From assembly GCF_000092505.1 (NCBI RefSeq), contig NC_014136.1, positions 372,001-436,000 on the forward strand: a DNA stretch of 64,000 nt. The letters run 5' to 3'. Origin of the DNA: Leuconostoc kimchii IMSNU 11154. GTDB taxonomy: Bacteria > Bacillota > Bacilli > Lactobacillales > Lactobacillaceae. The notes beneath the pieces are model-generated. The model did not search any database, was not told the origin of the DNA, and was given only the letters and a program-made list of their open reading frames with translations. Below are positions 34,288-43,737 of this stretch, piece after piece. Each line of letters starts with the position of its first letter. The first letter of the stretch is position 1. Position numbers and translations under genes: made by a program.

Positions 34288-36084
34288 ATGAATAATGCAA
34301 ATAAACGTCTGTCTCCCTCAGAAATTAAGACACAATTGGCACAGTCTGATACAACAATCTTAGAGATGATCCAATTTGTTTTTGGATCTGTTTTAAAGCG
34401 CCGTGGGCTCGTTATTTTAAATGTTGCACTATTAACTCTCATGGCCATTCTAAATTTCATGGTGCCACAATTCACCAAAAATGTTATTGATCACGCCCTA
34501 ATGACTTCAAATAAGACCATTCTTTATCAAAATATTGTTTGGCTCATTAGCACAACAATCATTCTAGGAATCGTCAGCTTTGCTTCCACTTATATGATGC
34601 AAATGCTCTCACAGCGTGCAATTACAGATCTACGTATTGACACCTATAATTTCATATTAAAACAAGATTTCGCCTTTTTTCAAGACACCAAAACTGGTGA
34701 TCTGATGGTTCGTTTAACCAGTGATATTAGCAACTTGCAAATGTTAATTAGCGCAAACACTTTTGGCATCATAGGCAATATTTTCACCTTTATCAGTGTT
34801 CTTGGTTTTCTATTTTATCAAAATTGGTTACTAGCCTTATTAGTGTCTTTAACTTTTCCAATTTTATTTATAACTATCCGTTTCTTTCGTGGGCACATTC
34901 GTGAGTCTTTTTCAAACGTGCGCTATGCCCAAAGTAAAATTAATAATCAATTACAATCAACTTTAACAGAAATTGAGCTCATTAAATCATACACAACAGA
35001 ACAGAGTGAGACGCAAAAATTTGAAACTCTCGCTAATGAATCAAACGATTACTCACTATCTGCAACAAAGTGGCAAGCGATTTTTCAACCGCTTGTCACG
35101 TTTATTAACACAATTGGTACCGCCATTGTCTTGCTACTAGGTTCTTTATTTGTCATGAATGGCAAAATGAGTGTGGGTGACTTGGTCGCCTACTTAGCTT
35201 ATGTTGCCATGTTACAAGATCCCATTCGATCTTTTTCAATGTTGATGAATGTTTTCCAAACTGCGCAAGTATCCTACGATCGAATTAAAAATATTTTAAG
35301 CTATCAACCGACAATTCTTGAGGTAGCTCACCCCCTTGAATTTCCAAATCCTTTACAAAAAAATATTAATTTTGAAGATGTTGTTTTTGATTATGATACA
35401 GGCACCAATATCGCTCTTAAGGGTGTTTCATTGACTATCCCAGCTGGTAAAACAACAGCACTGGTTGGCCGTTCTGGATCCGGTAAATCAACTATTATCA
35501 AGCTTTTGACACGAATGTATGATCGCACGAGTGGCTTAATTACCTTCGATAATCAAGATGTACAATCCTTTAGGTTGACTGACCTGCGTCACAATATATC
35601 AGTAGTTAGTCAGGATGTGACCATTGTTGATGGTACGATAGCTGATAATATCAGCTACGGATCAGAAAATGTTACGACAACTGACCTTTGGCAGGCCGCT
35701 GAGCGGGCTGATATTGCTGAGTTTATTCGTCAGTTGCCTGATAAACTCAACACCGCAGTTGGCGAACGTGGCGTCAAATTATCGGGTGGTCAAAAGCAGC
35801 GCCTATCAATTGCTCGTGCATTGCTTAAAGATGCACCAATTGTTATTTTAGACGAAGCAACCGCAGCACTAGATAATGAATCCGAAAAAGCTATCCAACG
35901 TGCATTAGACAATCTCATGGTGGCCAAAACGGCGATTGTTATTGCTCATCGATTGAGTACAATACATAAAGCTGATCAAATCATCGTGATGAATAATGGC
36001 TTGGTCTCTGAGGTTGGCGCACACGACATACTGCTTAGAAAAGCAGGCATTTATAAACGTCTGTATGACGCACAATTCGAATAA
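34288..36084 (+). CDS. ABC exporter, fused permease-ATPase (MsbA/LmrA type)
   Basis: Half-size ABC exporter acting as a dimer, exporting drugs, lipids or peptides. 598 residues: six membrane helices (about 50-335), Walker A GRSGSGKST (near 393), signature LSGGQKQR (near 496), Walker B IVILDEATAALD, H-loop. No peptidase domain, so not a bacteriocin processor. The start lacks an SD and follows a -10 box by 8 nt, so it is probably leaderless. The next small gene begins 4 nt after the stop. Confidence 0.9.
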   Translation: MNNANKRLSPSEIKTQLAQSDTTILEMIQFVFGSVLKRRGLVILNVALLTLMAILNFMVPQFTKNVIDHALMTSNKTILYQNIVWLISTTIILGIVSFASTYMMQMLSQRAITDLRIDTYNFILKQDFAFFQDTKTGDLMVRLTSDISNLQMLISANTFGIIGNIFTFISVLGFLFYQNWLLALLVSLTFPILFITIRFFRGHIRESFSNVRYAQSKINNQLQSTLTEIELIKSYTTEQSETQKFETLANESNDYSLSATKWQAIFQPLVTFINTIGTAIVLLLGSLFVMNGKMSVGDLVAYLAYVAMLQDPIRSFSMLMNVFQTAQVSYDRIKNILSYQPTILEVAHPLEFPNPLQKNINFEDVVFDYDTGTNIALKGVSLTIPAGKTTALVGRSGSGKSTIIKLLTRMYDRTSGLITFDNQDVQSFRLTDLRHNISVVSQDVTIVDGTIADNISYGSENVTTTDLWQAAERADIAEFIRQLPDKLNTAVGERGVKLSGGQKQRLSIARALLKDAPIVILDEATAALDNESEKAIQRALDNLMVAKTAIVIAHRLSTIHKADQIIVMNNGLVSEVGAHDILLRKAGIYKRLYDAQFE

Positions 36085-36088
36085 TACT

Positions 36089-36322
36089 ATGACAATTAAA
36101 GAACTATTTAATCTGATGGCAACACATCATTCACATACTGCAACATTGCAATTTTATGATATGGCAGATCGTTATATCTTAACTATCAATGATTGGCATT
36201 TAAATCTCAATCAATCTGTTGCTGAAGACTTAATTACACAATTAAAATCAGAAAAATTTGCAGTAATTACTAGTAAGAATGGGCACCCTGCTGTTAAATT
36301 AACACAAATACTATCGTCATAA
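36089..36322 (+). CDS. Small 77-aa protein coupled to the ABC exporter
   Basis: Unrecognised soluble protein, MTIKELFNLMATHHSHTATL, mixed alpha/beta. It has no SD and begins 4 nt after the exporter stop, so it is probably translated by reinitiation. Larger in-frame forms starting inside the exporter gene are unlikely. Strong terminator follows. Confidence 0.6.
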   Translation: MTIKELFNLMATHHSHTATLQFYDMADRYILTINDWHLNLNQSVAEDLITQLKSEKFAVITSKNGHPAVKLTQILSS

Positions 36323-36336
36323 CAACTTAATGTGAC

Positions 36337-36374
36337 ATAAAAAGATGGGCACACCATAACTGGTGTGCCCATCT
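36337..36374. terminator. Terminator shared by the 77-aa gene and pta
   Basis: 14-bp perfect stem AGATGGGCACACCA/TGGTGTGCCCATCT with 4-nt loop; T-run on the minus (pta) side. Confidence 0.87.
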
Positions 36375-36393
36375 CTCTATTATAAATAATAAT

Positions 36394-37383
36394 TTAGCGC
36401 ACTAAAGCTTGTGCTGCAGTAATAATAGCTACCTTATAAACATCTTCTTCATTGGCCCCACGTGATAAATCAGACACTGGTTTAGCCAATCCCTGCAAAA
36501 TAGGTCCAATAGCTTCATAACCGCCCAACCGTTGTGCTATCTTGTAACCAATGTTACCTGATTCAAGACTAGGAAAAATAAACGTGTTTGCATGACCAGC
36601 AACCTCAGAATCAGGTGCTTTGGCTGCAGCAACCGCGTCAACAAAAGCAGCATCAAACTGTAATTCACCATCAATTTGATGCGCTAATTCGGGTGCCATT
36701 TTTTTTGCCAACTTTGTCGCTTCAACAACTTTATCAACTAATGGTGACTTAGCCGAACCCTTCGTCGAAAAGGACAGCATAGCAACTTTCGGTTCAATGT
36801 CAAATACTTTCGCAGTTTGAGCTGATTGCACAGCGATTTCAGCCATTGTTTCAGCATCAATATCGATGTTAATTGCAGCGTCTGAAAAAACATAGCGTTC
36901 ATCACCCTTCTGCATAATAAAGGCACCTGAAATACGTGATGAGCCTGGTGCTGTTTTAATGAGTTGTAGTGCCGGCCTGACAGTATCCCCCGTTGGGTGA
37001 GTAGCACCCGAAACCATACCATCAGCTTTGCCAACATAAACTAGCATCGTACCAAAATAGTTGACATCTTGTAACCATTTACTGGCAGTCTCTGCATCTG
37101 TCTTACCTTTACGGCGTTCAACTAAAGCTGCATTTAATTCTGCTAACGCCTCTGCGCCATAACGTTTAGGGTCAATGATCTCTACTCCTGATAAATCAAA
37201 TTGTTGCGCTGCAGCAGTCTGAGCAATGGCTTTTTCATCCCCTAATAAAATGGGCGTCACAAGCTTTTCATTAGCTAAACGAATGGCTGCACCTTGAATA
37301 CGTTTATCTGTTCCTTCTGGAAACACAATTCGCTTGTTTTTACCATTAATTTTATGTTTTAATTGTTCAAATAATTCAACCAT
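36394..37383 (-). CDS. pta: Phosphate acetyltransferase
   Basis: Interconverts acetyl-CoA and acetyl phosphate, in heterofermenters the route from acetyl phosphate to ethanol or acetate. 329 residues; family motifs GMVSGATHPTGDTVRPAL (near 112) and the C-terminal FPSLESGNIGYK region. Start at ATG 37381-37383 with GAGGA 6-7 nt upstream; an ATG two codons earlier sits too close to the SD. Single gene. Confidence 0.95.
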   Translation of the reverse strand: MVELFEQLKHKINGKNKRIVFPEGTDKRIQGAAIRLANEKLVTPILLGDEKAIAQTAAAQQFDLSGVEIIDPKRYGAEALAELNAALVERRKGKTDAETASKWLQDVNYFGTMLVYVGKADGMVSGATHPTGDTVRPALQLIKTAPGSSRISGAFIMQKGDERYVFSDAAINIDIDAETMAEIAVQSAQTAKVFDIEPKVAMLSFSTKGSAKSPLVDKVVEATKLAKKMAPELAHQIDGELQFDAAFVDAVAAAKAPDSEVAGHANTFIFPSLESGNIGYKIAQRLGGYEAIGPILQGLAKPVSDLSRGANEEDVYKVAIITAAQALVR

Positions 37384-37492
37384 TATCATTCCTCAACTTT
37401 TCTAGTGCATAACACTTTTACTTTACAACTTTATTGTAACAGAAGCAGTAATGATTGTCCTTGATTTTCAACATATTTGTGAAAAAAATCAC

Positions 37493-38152
37493 TCACTCCA
37501 ACCACTTTATCGGCTCTCGACTATTTTTAATTAAAAACGCATTAGCTTTTGAAAATGGCCGACTACCAAAAAAGCCACGATAAGCAGACAAAGGGCTTGG
37601 GTGCGCTGAGGCAATCACAAGATGTCTTGTTTCATCAATCAATTGACGCTTTGATTGTGCATACTTCCCCCACAAAATAAACACCTTTGGTTGGTCATCT
37701 TCAGAAGCAATTTGAATAATAGCGTCAGTTAATGGTTCCCACACACCTTTAGCATGAGCATTAGCACGACCCTCTGGTACAGTCAAAACCGCATTCAACA
37801 ACAAAACACCCTGCGTTGTCCAAGATGTCAAATCATGCGAAGATCGTGTACCAACATCATCGGTCAATTCAGTTAATATATTGCGCAATGAAGGTGGCGC
37901 TGGTACAACATCAGGCACCGAAAAACTTAGTCCTTGTGCTTGTCCCAACTCATGGTAGGGATCCTGTCCCATGATAACAACTTTAGTATTTTGAAGTGTC
38001 GTAGCTACAAGTGCTGCAAACACTTTATCTTTTGGCGGAAAAACGACCGCATTTTGATAAACGCGCGCCAGAAATGCGCTAATATTCTCTATCTGATCAG
38101 ATGTTAATTTTTTCTTAACATTTGGTGCCCATGATGTATGTGATAATGGCAT
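37493..38152 (-). CDS. ung: Uracil-DNA glycosylase, family 1
   Basis: Removes uracil from DNA. 219 residues with the water-activating loop GQDPYHELGQAQGLSFSV (near 61), LLLNAVLTV, and the His loop HPSPLSAYRGFFGSRPFS (near 184). Normal length. SD is weak (GAAAG). Divergent from the LURP-one-like gene. Confidence 0.96.
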   Translation of the reverse strand: MPLSHTSWAPNVKKKLTSDQIENISAFLARVYQNAVVFPPKDKVFAALVATTLQNTKVVIMGQDPYHELGQAQGLSFSVPDVVPAPPSLRNILTELTDDVGTRSSHDLTSWTTQGVLLLNAVLTVPEGRANAHAKGVWEPLTDAIIQIASEDDQPKVFILWGKYAQSKRQLIDETRHLVIASAHPSPLSAYRGFFGSRPFSKANAFLIKNSREPIKWLE

Positions 38153-38197
38153 ATTTAGTCTGCTTTCGTGTTAGAATTGTTGTAAAGAGGATTGGCT

Positions 38198-38728
38198 ATG
38201 ACAAAATATTACTTAAGACAACGACATAGCGTCGACGATGGTGTCAACATTGTATTTGATGAAAACTTTCAAGCTAGCTATTTGGTTTCAGGCCGCAGTG
38301 GTAAAAAGAACGATGAAATCCACGTACAAGACATGTCTGGTGCTGTCCTTGTGCGTATTCAACAAACCTCATTTGGTATGCTGCCAAGATTTATATTAAA
38401 ATACCGTGGGCACGTTGTTGGCTCAATTAGTCTTACTTTTGGACACCTTGGTGATATCGTGTACGTTCGCCATCTAAACTGGTTAATTTCTGGGAATTTT
38501 ATTGCTGGTCGATATTTCATTACCCATAATACCAAAAAACTACTCAGTGTCAAGCCCGATGTGCGACCCGATGGTATTTATAATAAATTAACAATCACTT
38601 TTGATACGCAGACCCCGGTTCACATTGCAATCGCTGCATTACTTGACATATGGGGCACAAAATCAAACCCCTTAATAAAATTAAAATGGTTACCCGGACA
38701 AGGTAATCAATATGAATTAACTTCATAA
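38198..38728 (+). CDS. LURP-one/tubby-like protein (YxjI type)
   Basis: 176 residues with the repeating beta pattern of the LURP-one-related fold (IHVQDMSGAVLVRIQQTSFG, then PRFILKYRGHVVGSISLTFG), a 12-stranded barrel around a hydrophobic helix (about 145-155). Function unknown in bacteria. GAGG 7 nt before the ATG fixes the start; a TTG two codons earlier overlaps the SD. Single gene. Confidence 0.65.
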   Translation: MTKYYLRQRHSVDDGVNIVFDENFQASYLVSGRSGKKNDEIHVQDMSGAVLVRIQQTSFGMLPRFILKYRGHVVGSISLTFGHLGDIVYVRHLNWLISGNFIAGRYFITHNTKKLLSVKPDVRPDGIYNKLTITFDTQTPVHIAIAALLDIWGTKSNPLIKLKWLPGQGNQYELTS

Positions 38729-38747
38729 TAACAATTATTTTTACCTA

Positions 38748-38787
38748 AAAAGGTTCCAAAAAATGATGAATTTTTGGAGCCTTTCTT
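38748..38787. terminator. Terminator, convergent genes
   Basis: AAAGGTTCCAAAAA/TTTTTGGAGCCTTT stem followed by T-rich sequence. Confidence 0.75.
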
Positions 38788-38794
38788 ATATGTC

Positions 38795-40051
38795 TTATAT
38801 GACAACAAATTGTTTAATCGCGTGCCAATTATTTTGCTCTATAGCTTCTATCATCTGTTGCACTTGCGTTTTAGAAAAGCTAAGCGCTATTTTTTCTAAA
38901 ATTTGTGTCAGTGCCAATGGATTTTTAGGTGATCCAACAGGGTCAAAAATACGTGCTGATAATTGTTGTCCATTTGTCAAAGTTAACGACACCTCACTTG
39001 ACAAATTTGCCGCTTCTTGGGTTTCATAAACGCGGGTAATCAAATTGCTCGGTGACTGAGATAATAACTCTACTTGGTAAGGATTTCTACTCAGTGGACT
39101 AATATCGCCTAAAACCTGCCACAAGATATATTCTATTGAAAAACGACCTTCTATGCCTGTTTTAGGCTGTTTATAGCGTAATGCAGCATCCCGACCAATA
39201 CCAAAAGATACTGTCAAAGCTGTCACATTCTCACGTGTGGCATGATGATTTTTCTTAATTATTAGCAACGCATCAACAGCGCGATAAGCCGCCGAGCAGA
39301 AAGGATACTGCTTAAACCATAGTTTTTCAATTTTCCACGGTCTGCCGAACGCTTGAAACCACTGATCTAATGCTATGGTATCCAACGCATGATATTGATC
39401 AATGATACTTTTTTCGACAAACAAACCATTCAATTGACCGGTAAGATCGGTTTGTGTAAATTTAATTGCATCAATTGCAGCTCTAGCAGACAATCCAATA
39501 TGAAAGGATTTAACATCCGATCCAAATTGAAATAATGAACCTTGTGCCTCTGTAATAGCTAGGCCAATGACTTTTGCCATCATGACTTCATTATCGTGTC
39601 GCAGATAACTCAAAGCAACAGCCGCACCAATCTGACCTAAATGTGAACTGGCATGATGTCCCGTTTCGTACAAATTTGGATTAACGAGATCACCAAGGCG
39701 TGCTGCAATTTCTAAACCAATGACATAGGCATCTAAAACCTCATCAATAGTCACTGAATCGTTTAAGGCAAAAATACTCGAAAAAATAACAGCACCAGGA
39801 TGTCCTCTCAAATCATCCTGCATGTCATCCAAATCTAACAAATGTGCCGCAAAACCTAACTTTAATGCCTTTGTTCCGTCGTCAGAAGATGTAAAGGTTT
39901 GTTTGAGTGAGTGATACGCAGCTTCTTTTTGACCAAGGGAGACAACTGCAATATAATCTAACAGGGCCATTTTTGCTAATTTATAAATATTTTTATTGAC
40001 TGTTGGTTTCTGTGATAACGCCCATGCAGCAATGTCAGTTGTTTTAAGCAT
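38795..40051 (-). CDS. MmgE/PrpD-family protein
   Basis: 418 residues of the MmgE/PrpD fold, which includes 2-methylcitrate dehydratase, cis-aconitate decarboxylase and iminodisuccinate epimerase. Family features: ALLDYIAVVSLG near 30, GHPGAVIFSSIFALND near 83, GHHASSHLGQIGAAVALS near 133. No propionate or methylcitrate genes are near. The gene overlaps the ABC ATPase gene by 8 bases, and the operon also encodes a C-N lyase; this pairing suggests an epimerase or isomerase step on a dicarboxylic amino compound. I start at ATG 40049-40051 (MLKTTDIAAWALSQ) because upstream frame sequence lies inside the ATPase gene. Substrate is inferred. Confidence 0.82.
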   Translation of the reverse strand: MLKTTDIAAWALSQKPTVNKNIYKLAKMALLDYIAVVSLGQKEAAYHSLKQTFTSSDDGTKALKLGFAAHLLDLDDMQDDLRGHPGAVIFSSIFALNDSVTIDEVLDAYVIGLEIAARLGDLVNPNLYETGHHASSHLGQIGAAVALSYLRHDNEVMMAKVIGLAITEAQGSLFQFGSDVKSFHIGLSARAAIDAIKFTQTDLTGQLNGLFVEKSIIDQYHALDTIALDQWFQAFGRPWKIEKLWFKQYPFCSAAYRAVDALLIIKKNHHATRENVTALTVSFGIGRDAALRYKQPKTGIEGRFSIEYILWQVLGDISPLSRNPYQVELLSQSPSNLITRVYETQEAANLSSEVSLTLTNGQQLSARIFDPVGSPKNPLALTQILEKIALSFSKTQVQQMIEAIEQNNWHAIKQFVVI

Positions 40052-40784
40052 AATGTATATTTTCTGTGTTTTCTGATTGCAAAAAGTTTTGTATATGCTG
40101 ATTTGATTGTGTGCTAAAGAACTCATGGGTTGGTTCATTTGCGATAATTTGACCATCATACATAAAAATAATTTTATCTGAAATTTGTTTTGCAAAACGT
40201 AGCTCATGGGTAACCAAAATAACAGTTTTATCAGTTGCTTTAATGATATCAGCAATCGCTAACAATACTTCCTGAATACTTTCTGGATCTAACGCTGAGG
40301 TTGGTTCGTCCAATAATAAAATAGGCGCATTGGTCATCAAGGCGCGTGCAATACCTACGCGCTGCTTTTGCCCACCAGAGAGGGACGCTGGGTATTGTTG
40401 CGCTTGTTGATCAACATTTAATTGTTTCAACAACACGTGTGCCTTAGTTAACGCTTCTTTTTTAGTTAATTCACCAGATAACCATGCAGGGCTAGCCACA
40501 TTTTCAATGGCCGTCAAATTCTTGAACAGGTTAAAATGTTGAAAAACCATACCACTATGCTGAGCCAAATCACCTTTCTTAATGTCATCATAAAATAATA
40601 TTTCACCAGAAGACAAGTTTTGTAACCCATTCAGCGTTCGAATAAGGGTCGATTTACCTGCCCCTGATGGTCCAAGAAGTGTGAGTACTTGACCTTTTTC
40701 CGCTTTAAATTGAATGTCTTTTAAAATCGCTTTACCGTTAATATTGACACTTAAATCATTCACTTCAATTATTGTTTTTGTCAT
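40044..40784 (-). CDS. Polar amino-acid ABC transporter ATPase
   Basis: 246 residues: Walker [10 protein letters not shown] (near 38), signature LSGGQKQRVGIA (near 138), Walker [14 protein letters not shown]. GlnQ/TcyN class. Start ATG 40782-40784 has GAGG 6 nt upstream; a longer frame runs into the permease gene. One base separates it from the permease stop. Confidence 0.9.
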   Translation of the reverse strand: MTKTIIEVNDLSVNINGKAILKDIQFKAEKGQVLTLLGPSGAGKSTLIRTLNGLQNLSSGEILFYDDIKKGDLAQHSGMVFQHFNLFKNLTAIENVASPAWLSGELTKKEALTKAHVLLKQLNVDQQAQQYPASLSGGQKQRVGIARALMTNAPILLLDEPTSALDPESIQEVLLAIADIIKATDKTVILVTHELRFAKQISDKIIFMYDGQIIANEPTHEFFSTQSNQHIQNFLQSENTENIHYA

Positions 40785-40785
40785 A

Positions 40786-41454
40786 TTACACCTCAAATCT
40801 CTTAAAACGCCATTCAACAGCACGTTGCAGACTACTATAGGCAACAACTAATGCCCAATAGATTAATCCAACTGCCACATAAACCTCTAGATACTTAAAA
40901 CTAGCACCAGCCAAAAGTTTCCCTTCACCAAACATTTCAGAAACACCTATAACAAAGACCAAAGAGGTCTCTTTTAAAATACCAATAATATAGTTTCCTA
41001 CCGTCGGTAACGCATTCACAGCAGCCTGAGGCCACAACACACGTAGTACATATTGCGATTGCTTAATATGTAATGCTTTAGCTGCTTCTTGTTGACCATA
41101 ATCAACTGAATGAATGGCTGAACGAAAGGTTTCTGCCATATAGGCAGCATATTTAAATCCCAGAGCAAAGATAATGATTGTCTGTGGTGATACCGTTTTC
41201 AATGCAGGAATCAATTCTGGTAACCCATAATAAGCCAAAAATATTTGAACAACGGCCGGTACAGCACGAAAACCAGAAACATAAACGCTAGCAAACCATC
41301 GCAACGGTTTGAAAGATTGTAATCCTAAATAACTTATAACACCGCCAACAATTAGTGACACAATCACAATGCCGACCGCTAAATACAAAGTCAACGGTAG
41401 TGCCTTAATTAATAGTGGAAATACGTGAAAGAAATAATGCCAATCAAATGTCAT
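40786..41454 (-). CDS. Polar amino-acid ABC transporter permease
   Basis: 222 residues with about five membrane helices and the EAA loop EAAKALHIKQSQYVLRVLWP (near 133). HisM/TcyL class. AAGGTG SD. Together with the ATPase and binding protein it forms one importer. Confidence 0.9.
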   Translation of the reverse strand: MTFDWHYFFHVFPLLIKALPLTLYLAVGIVIVSLIVGGVISYLGLQSFKPLRWFASVYVSGFRAVPAVVQIFLAYYGLPELIPALKTVSPQTIIIFALGFKYAAYMAETFRSAIHSVDYGQQEAAKALHIKQSQYVLRVLWPQAAVNALPTVGNYIIGILKETSLVFVIGVSEMFGEGKLLAGASFKYLEVYVAVGLIYWALVVAYSSLQRAVEWRFKRFEV

Positions 41455-41462
41455 AGTTCACC

Positions 41463-42281
41463 TTACTTTTCTAAGTCATGGTTAGAAACATCGTAGCCAA
41501 AATACTGCTTTGATAACTTTTCAATCTCACCTTGCTTAGCTAATTCTACAAACGCTTTGTTAAATGACTTGGCGTACTTTTTACCCGCATCATCCTTTTT
41601 AAAAACAATTCCTACTTTTGTCTTCTGAATTGTGTCAGGTAATAATCGCAACTTCAAATGATTCTTTTTGATTGTTGCTGATAAAATTGGACCAGAATTC
41701 ACAACGCCTGCCACTTTTTCAGACAGCACAGCCTGTGTTGCGCTGTCACGGTTTTCAAACGGTGCGACCACAATTGATTTATTAACTGACTGTAATGCTG
41801 TGATGTTATTGGAACCAGCGACACCAGCAACTTTTTGGTTATCTAAATCAGAAAGTTTTTTAGCCTTGCTGCTTGTTGGAACGGCTACCTTAGCTTCATC
41901 ATTATAATAAGCGTCAGTAAATTGATACTTGGCTTGACGTTCTGGTGTAAACGAGACAGCATTAGCAATACCTTGAACACGATTAGTATCTAGCTGTCCC
42001 CATAAACCATCAAAATCGGCATTCACCCATTTTACACGATAACCTGCTAATTTAGCAGCTTTTTGAGCAACTTCAACATCAAAACCAACTAATTTATCCC
42101 CCGATTTATATGATGATGGAAATGAAGCACCCGTTGATCCCAACGTAATGGTCTGAGTTGCTTTATTAGTGGTCGTTGTTTTCTTTTCATATGATGCGTT
42201 GTTCTTAACAATCAAAAATCCACCACCTACGACGACAACTGCTATAATACCACCAATAATAAACTGACTTTGTTTACTCAT
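41463..42281 (-). CDS. Polar amino-acid ABC transporter binding protein
   Basis: 272 residues: N-terminal membrane helix (about 8-24) with no lipobox, so held by the helix; then an SBP family-3 domain (GFDVEVAQKAAKLAGYRVKW near 67; SFTPERQAKYQFTDAYY). The ligand is predicted to be an amino acid or amino dicarboxylate. It overlaps the lyase gene by ATGA. Confidence 0.88.
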   Translation of the reverse strand: MSKQSQFIIGGIIAVVVVGGGFLIVKNNASYEKKTTTTNKATQTITLGSTGASFPSSYKSGDKLVGFDVEVAQKAAKLAGYRVKWVNADFDGLWGQLDTNRVQGIANAVSFTPERQAKYQFTDAYYNDEAKVAVPTSSKAKKLSDLDNQKVAGVAGSNNITALQSVNKSIVVAPFENRDSATQAVLSEKVAGVVNSGPILSATIKKNHLKLRLLPDTIQKTKVGIVFKKDDAGKKYAKSFNKAFVELAKQGEIEKLSKQYFGYDVSNHDLEK

Positions 42282-43624
42282 ACTTTTTCTCCTAAAATGT
42301 TTTGAATAATTGTTGGGATAGCAACCGTGACATCTTGTTGTGCTACAATCGCTTCTAATTCTGCTTCGGAAAAGGTAACCAATGAATTATCGGCAACACG
42401 CTGTAAAAAGTTTTCCGGTTGCGACAACGTTGCCATAGCCGCTTCGTAAATCACTTCATGTGCCGTTTGTTTACCAATTGTTTTTCCCAAATCAATCATC
42501 AGTTTTTCAGCATAAACCAATGGTCCTAATATGGCTGCATTTTCAGCAATTTTTTTAGTGTGAATTTCAATATTTGGTAAAATATGAACTAATGTGCTTA
42601 ACTGTACATCCAAATAATTATGAATCTCTGGTAGCGCCAACCATAACATTTTCCAGCTACTAGCATCCCGTTCGCCTAAACTCAATAAACTATGTTGCAA
42701 CAAGTTTTGTGATTGAAATATCGGTTCAACAAGTGCCCATACACCTTCAAAATTTTCAGGGTTTCGTTTGTGAGGCATGGTTGATGAACCAACCTGACCA
42801 ACAAACGGTTCCGTGATTTCATTAATTTCATTGCCAGCCGCATGAAATAATTCTTTACCTAATTTTCCAGCTGTTGCACCGATTAATGTCAAAATGCTTG
42901 TGTAATTAACAATTCTATCTGGCGCTGTATGCCACGCTACTTCAGGCGTATTAAGTTGTAGTTCGTCCAATAAACGACGTTCTATCACAAGTCCTTGCTC
43001 GCCTAAAGCCGAATGCGAACCCACTGCACCAGCAAAGTTACCCGTCAAGACATCACTTTTAGACTGTTCTAGCCTTTGCAAATGGCGTTTAAATTCATCG
43101 ACATAACGAGCAAATTTAAACCCTAAAGTAATAGGCACCGCTTGTACACCATGTGTATGCGCCATATACGGTGTTTGAGCGTACTTCTTGGTTAATTGCG
43201 TTAATGTTGCAATGATTTTTTGTAATCGCAACGTAATTAGCTCAATAGACGATCGAATTTGTAAAACTAAACCCGTGTCGACAATATCTTGCGTCGTTGC
43301 GCCATAATGAATATACTCCCCATTATGACCAGCCAACCGTTGCAGTTCTTGAATTAAACCTAATAATGAATGCTGCTTTGCATGGCTCACAGTAATCACA
43401 TTATCAAAATCAATATCTTCAAATTTGATTTTATCAATTGTTTCAGCAGCAAGTTGCGGAATGACGTTTGCCTCACCTTCAACTTTTGCCAAAGCCTGTT
43501 CAATGACAAATTGTTGCTTTAACCGGTTTTTTTCTGACCAAATATCACGCATATCAGCCGTTCCAAAATTCCCCCCTGTAACCGCATAATCAATAGGGTG
43601 TGATCCATTATTTAATGTCGTCAT
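42278..43624 (-). CDS. Fumarase/aspartase-superfamily C-N lyase (PurB/PcaB-like)
   Basis: 448 residues with the superfamily signature GSSTMPHKRNP (near 282) containing the catalytic loop, and HYGATTQDIVDTG (near 106) and THGVQAVPITLG (near 155). Enzymes of this fold release fumarate from N-substituted succinates (adenylosuccinate, argininosuccinate, iminodisuccinate, EDDS) or cyclise carboxymuconate. Context argues against purine synthesis: it is the first gene of an operon with an amino-acid importer and an MmgE/PrpD protein. GAGG lies 6 nt before the ATG. Likely substrate: an imported N-succinyl-type amino compound; this is inference. Confidence 0.8.
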   Translation of the reverse strand: MTTLNNGSHPIDYAVTGGNFGTADMRDIWSEKNRLKQQFVIEQALAKVEGEANVIPQLAAETIDKIKFEDIDFDNVITVSHAKQHSLLGLIQELQRLAGHNGEYIHYGATTQDIVDTGLVLQIRSSIELITLRLQKIIATLTQLTKKYAQTPYMAHTHGVQAVPITLGFKFARYVDEFKRHLQRLEQSKSDVLTGNFAGAVGSHSALGEQGLVIERRLLDELQLNTPEVAWHTAPDRIVNYTSILTLIGATAGKLGKELFHAAGNEINEITEPFVGQVGSSTMPHKRNPENFEGVWALVEPIFQSQNLLQHSLLSLGERDASSWKMLWLALPEIHNYLDVQLSTLVHILPNIEIHTKKIAENAAILGPLVYAEKLMIDLGKTIGKQTAHEVIYEAAMATLSQPENFLQRVADNSLVTFSEAELEAIVAQQDVTVAIPTIIQNILGEKV

Positions 43625-43653
43625 AATCTACCTCGTTTTAGAATTTATGTACG

Positions 43654-43684
43654 GTTCTTAAAATAAAAAACTTATTTTAAGAAC
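43654..43684. repeat. 13-bp perfect inverted repeat before the lyase operon
   Basis: GTTCTTAAAATAA and its complement around a 5-nt centre, 30 bp upstream of the lyase start and 54 bp after metE. No T-run follows on either strand, so an operator is as likely as a terminator. Confidence 0.5.
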
Positions 43685-43737
43685 AAGATGGTATTACTAC
43701 TAATAATGCTTCAAATCATTGTTACATTGATTACTTT

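Noticed and set aside
42278..43624. purB (adenylosuccinate lyase) as a firm call
   Set aside because: The fold fits, but the operon has importer and MmgE/PrpD genes and no purine genes, so the symbol was withheld.
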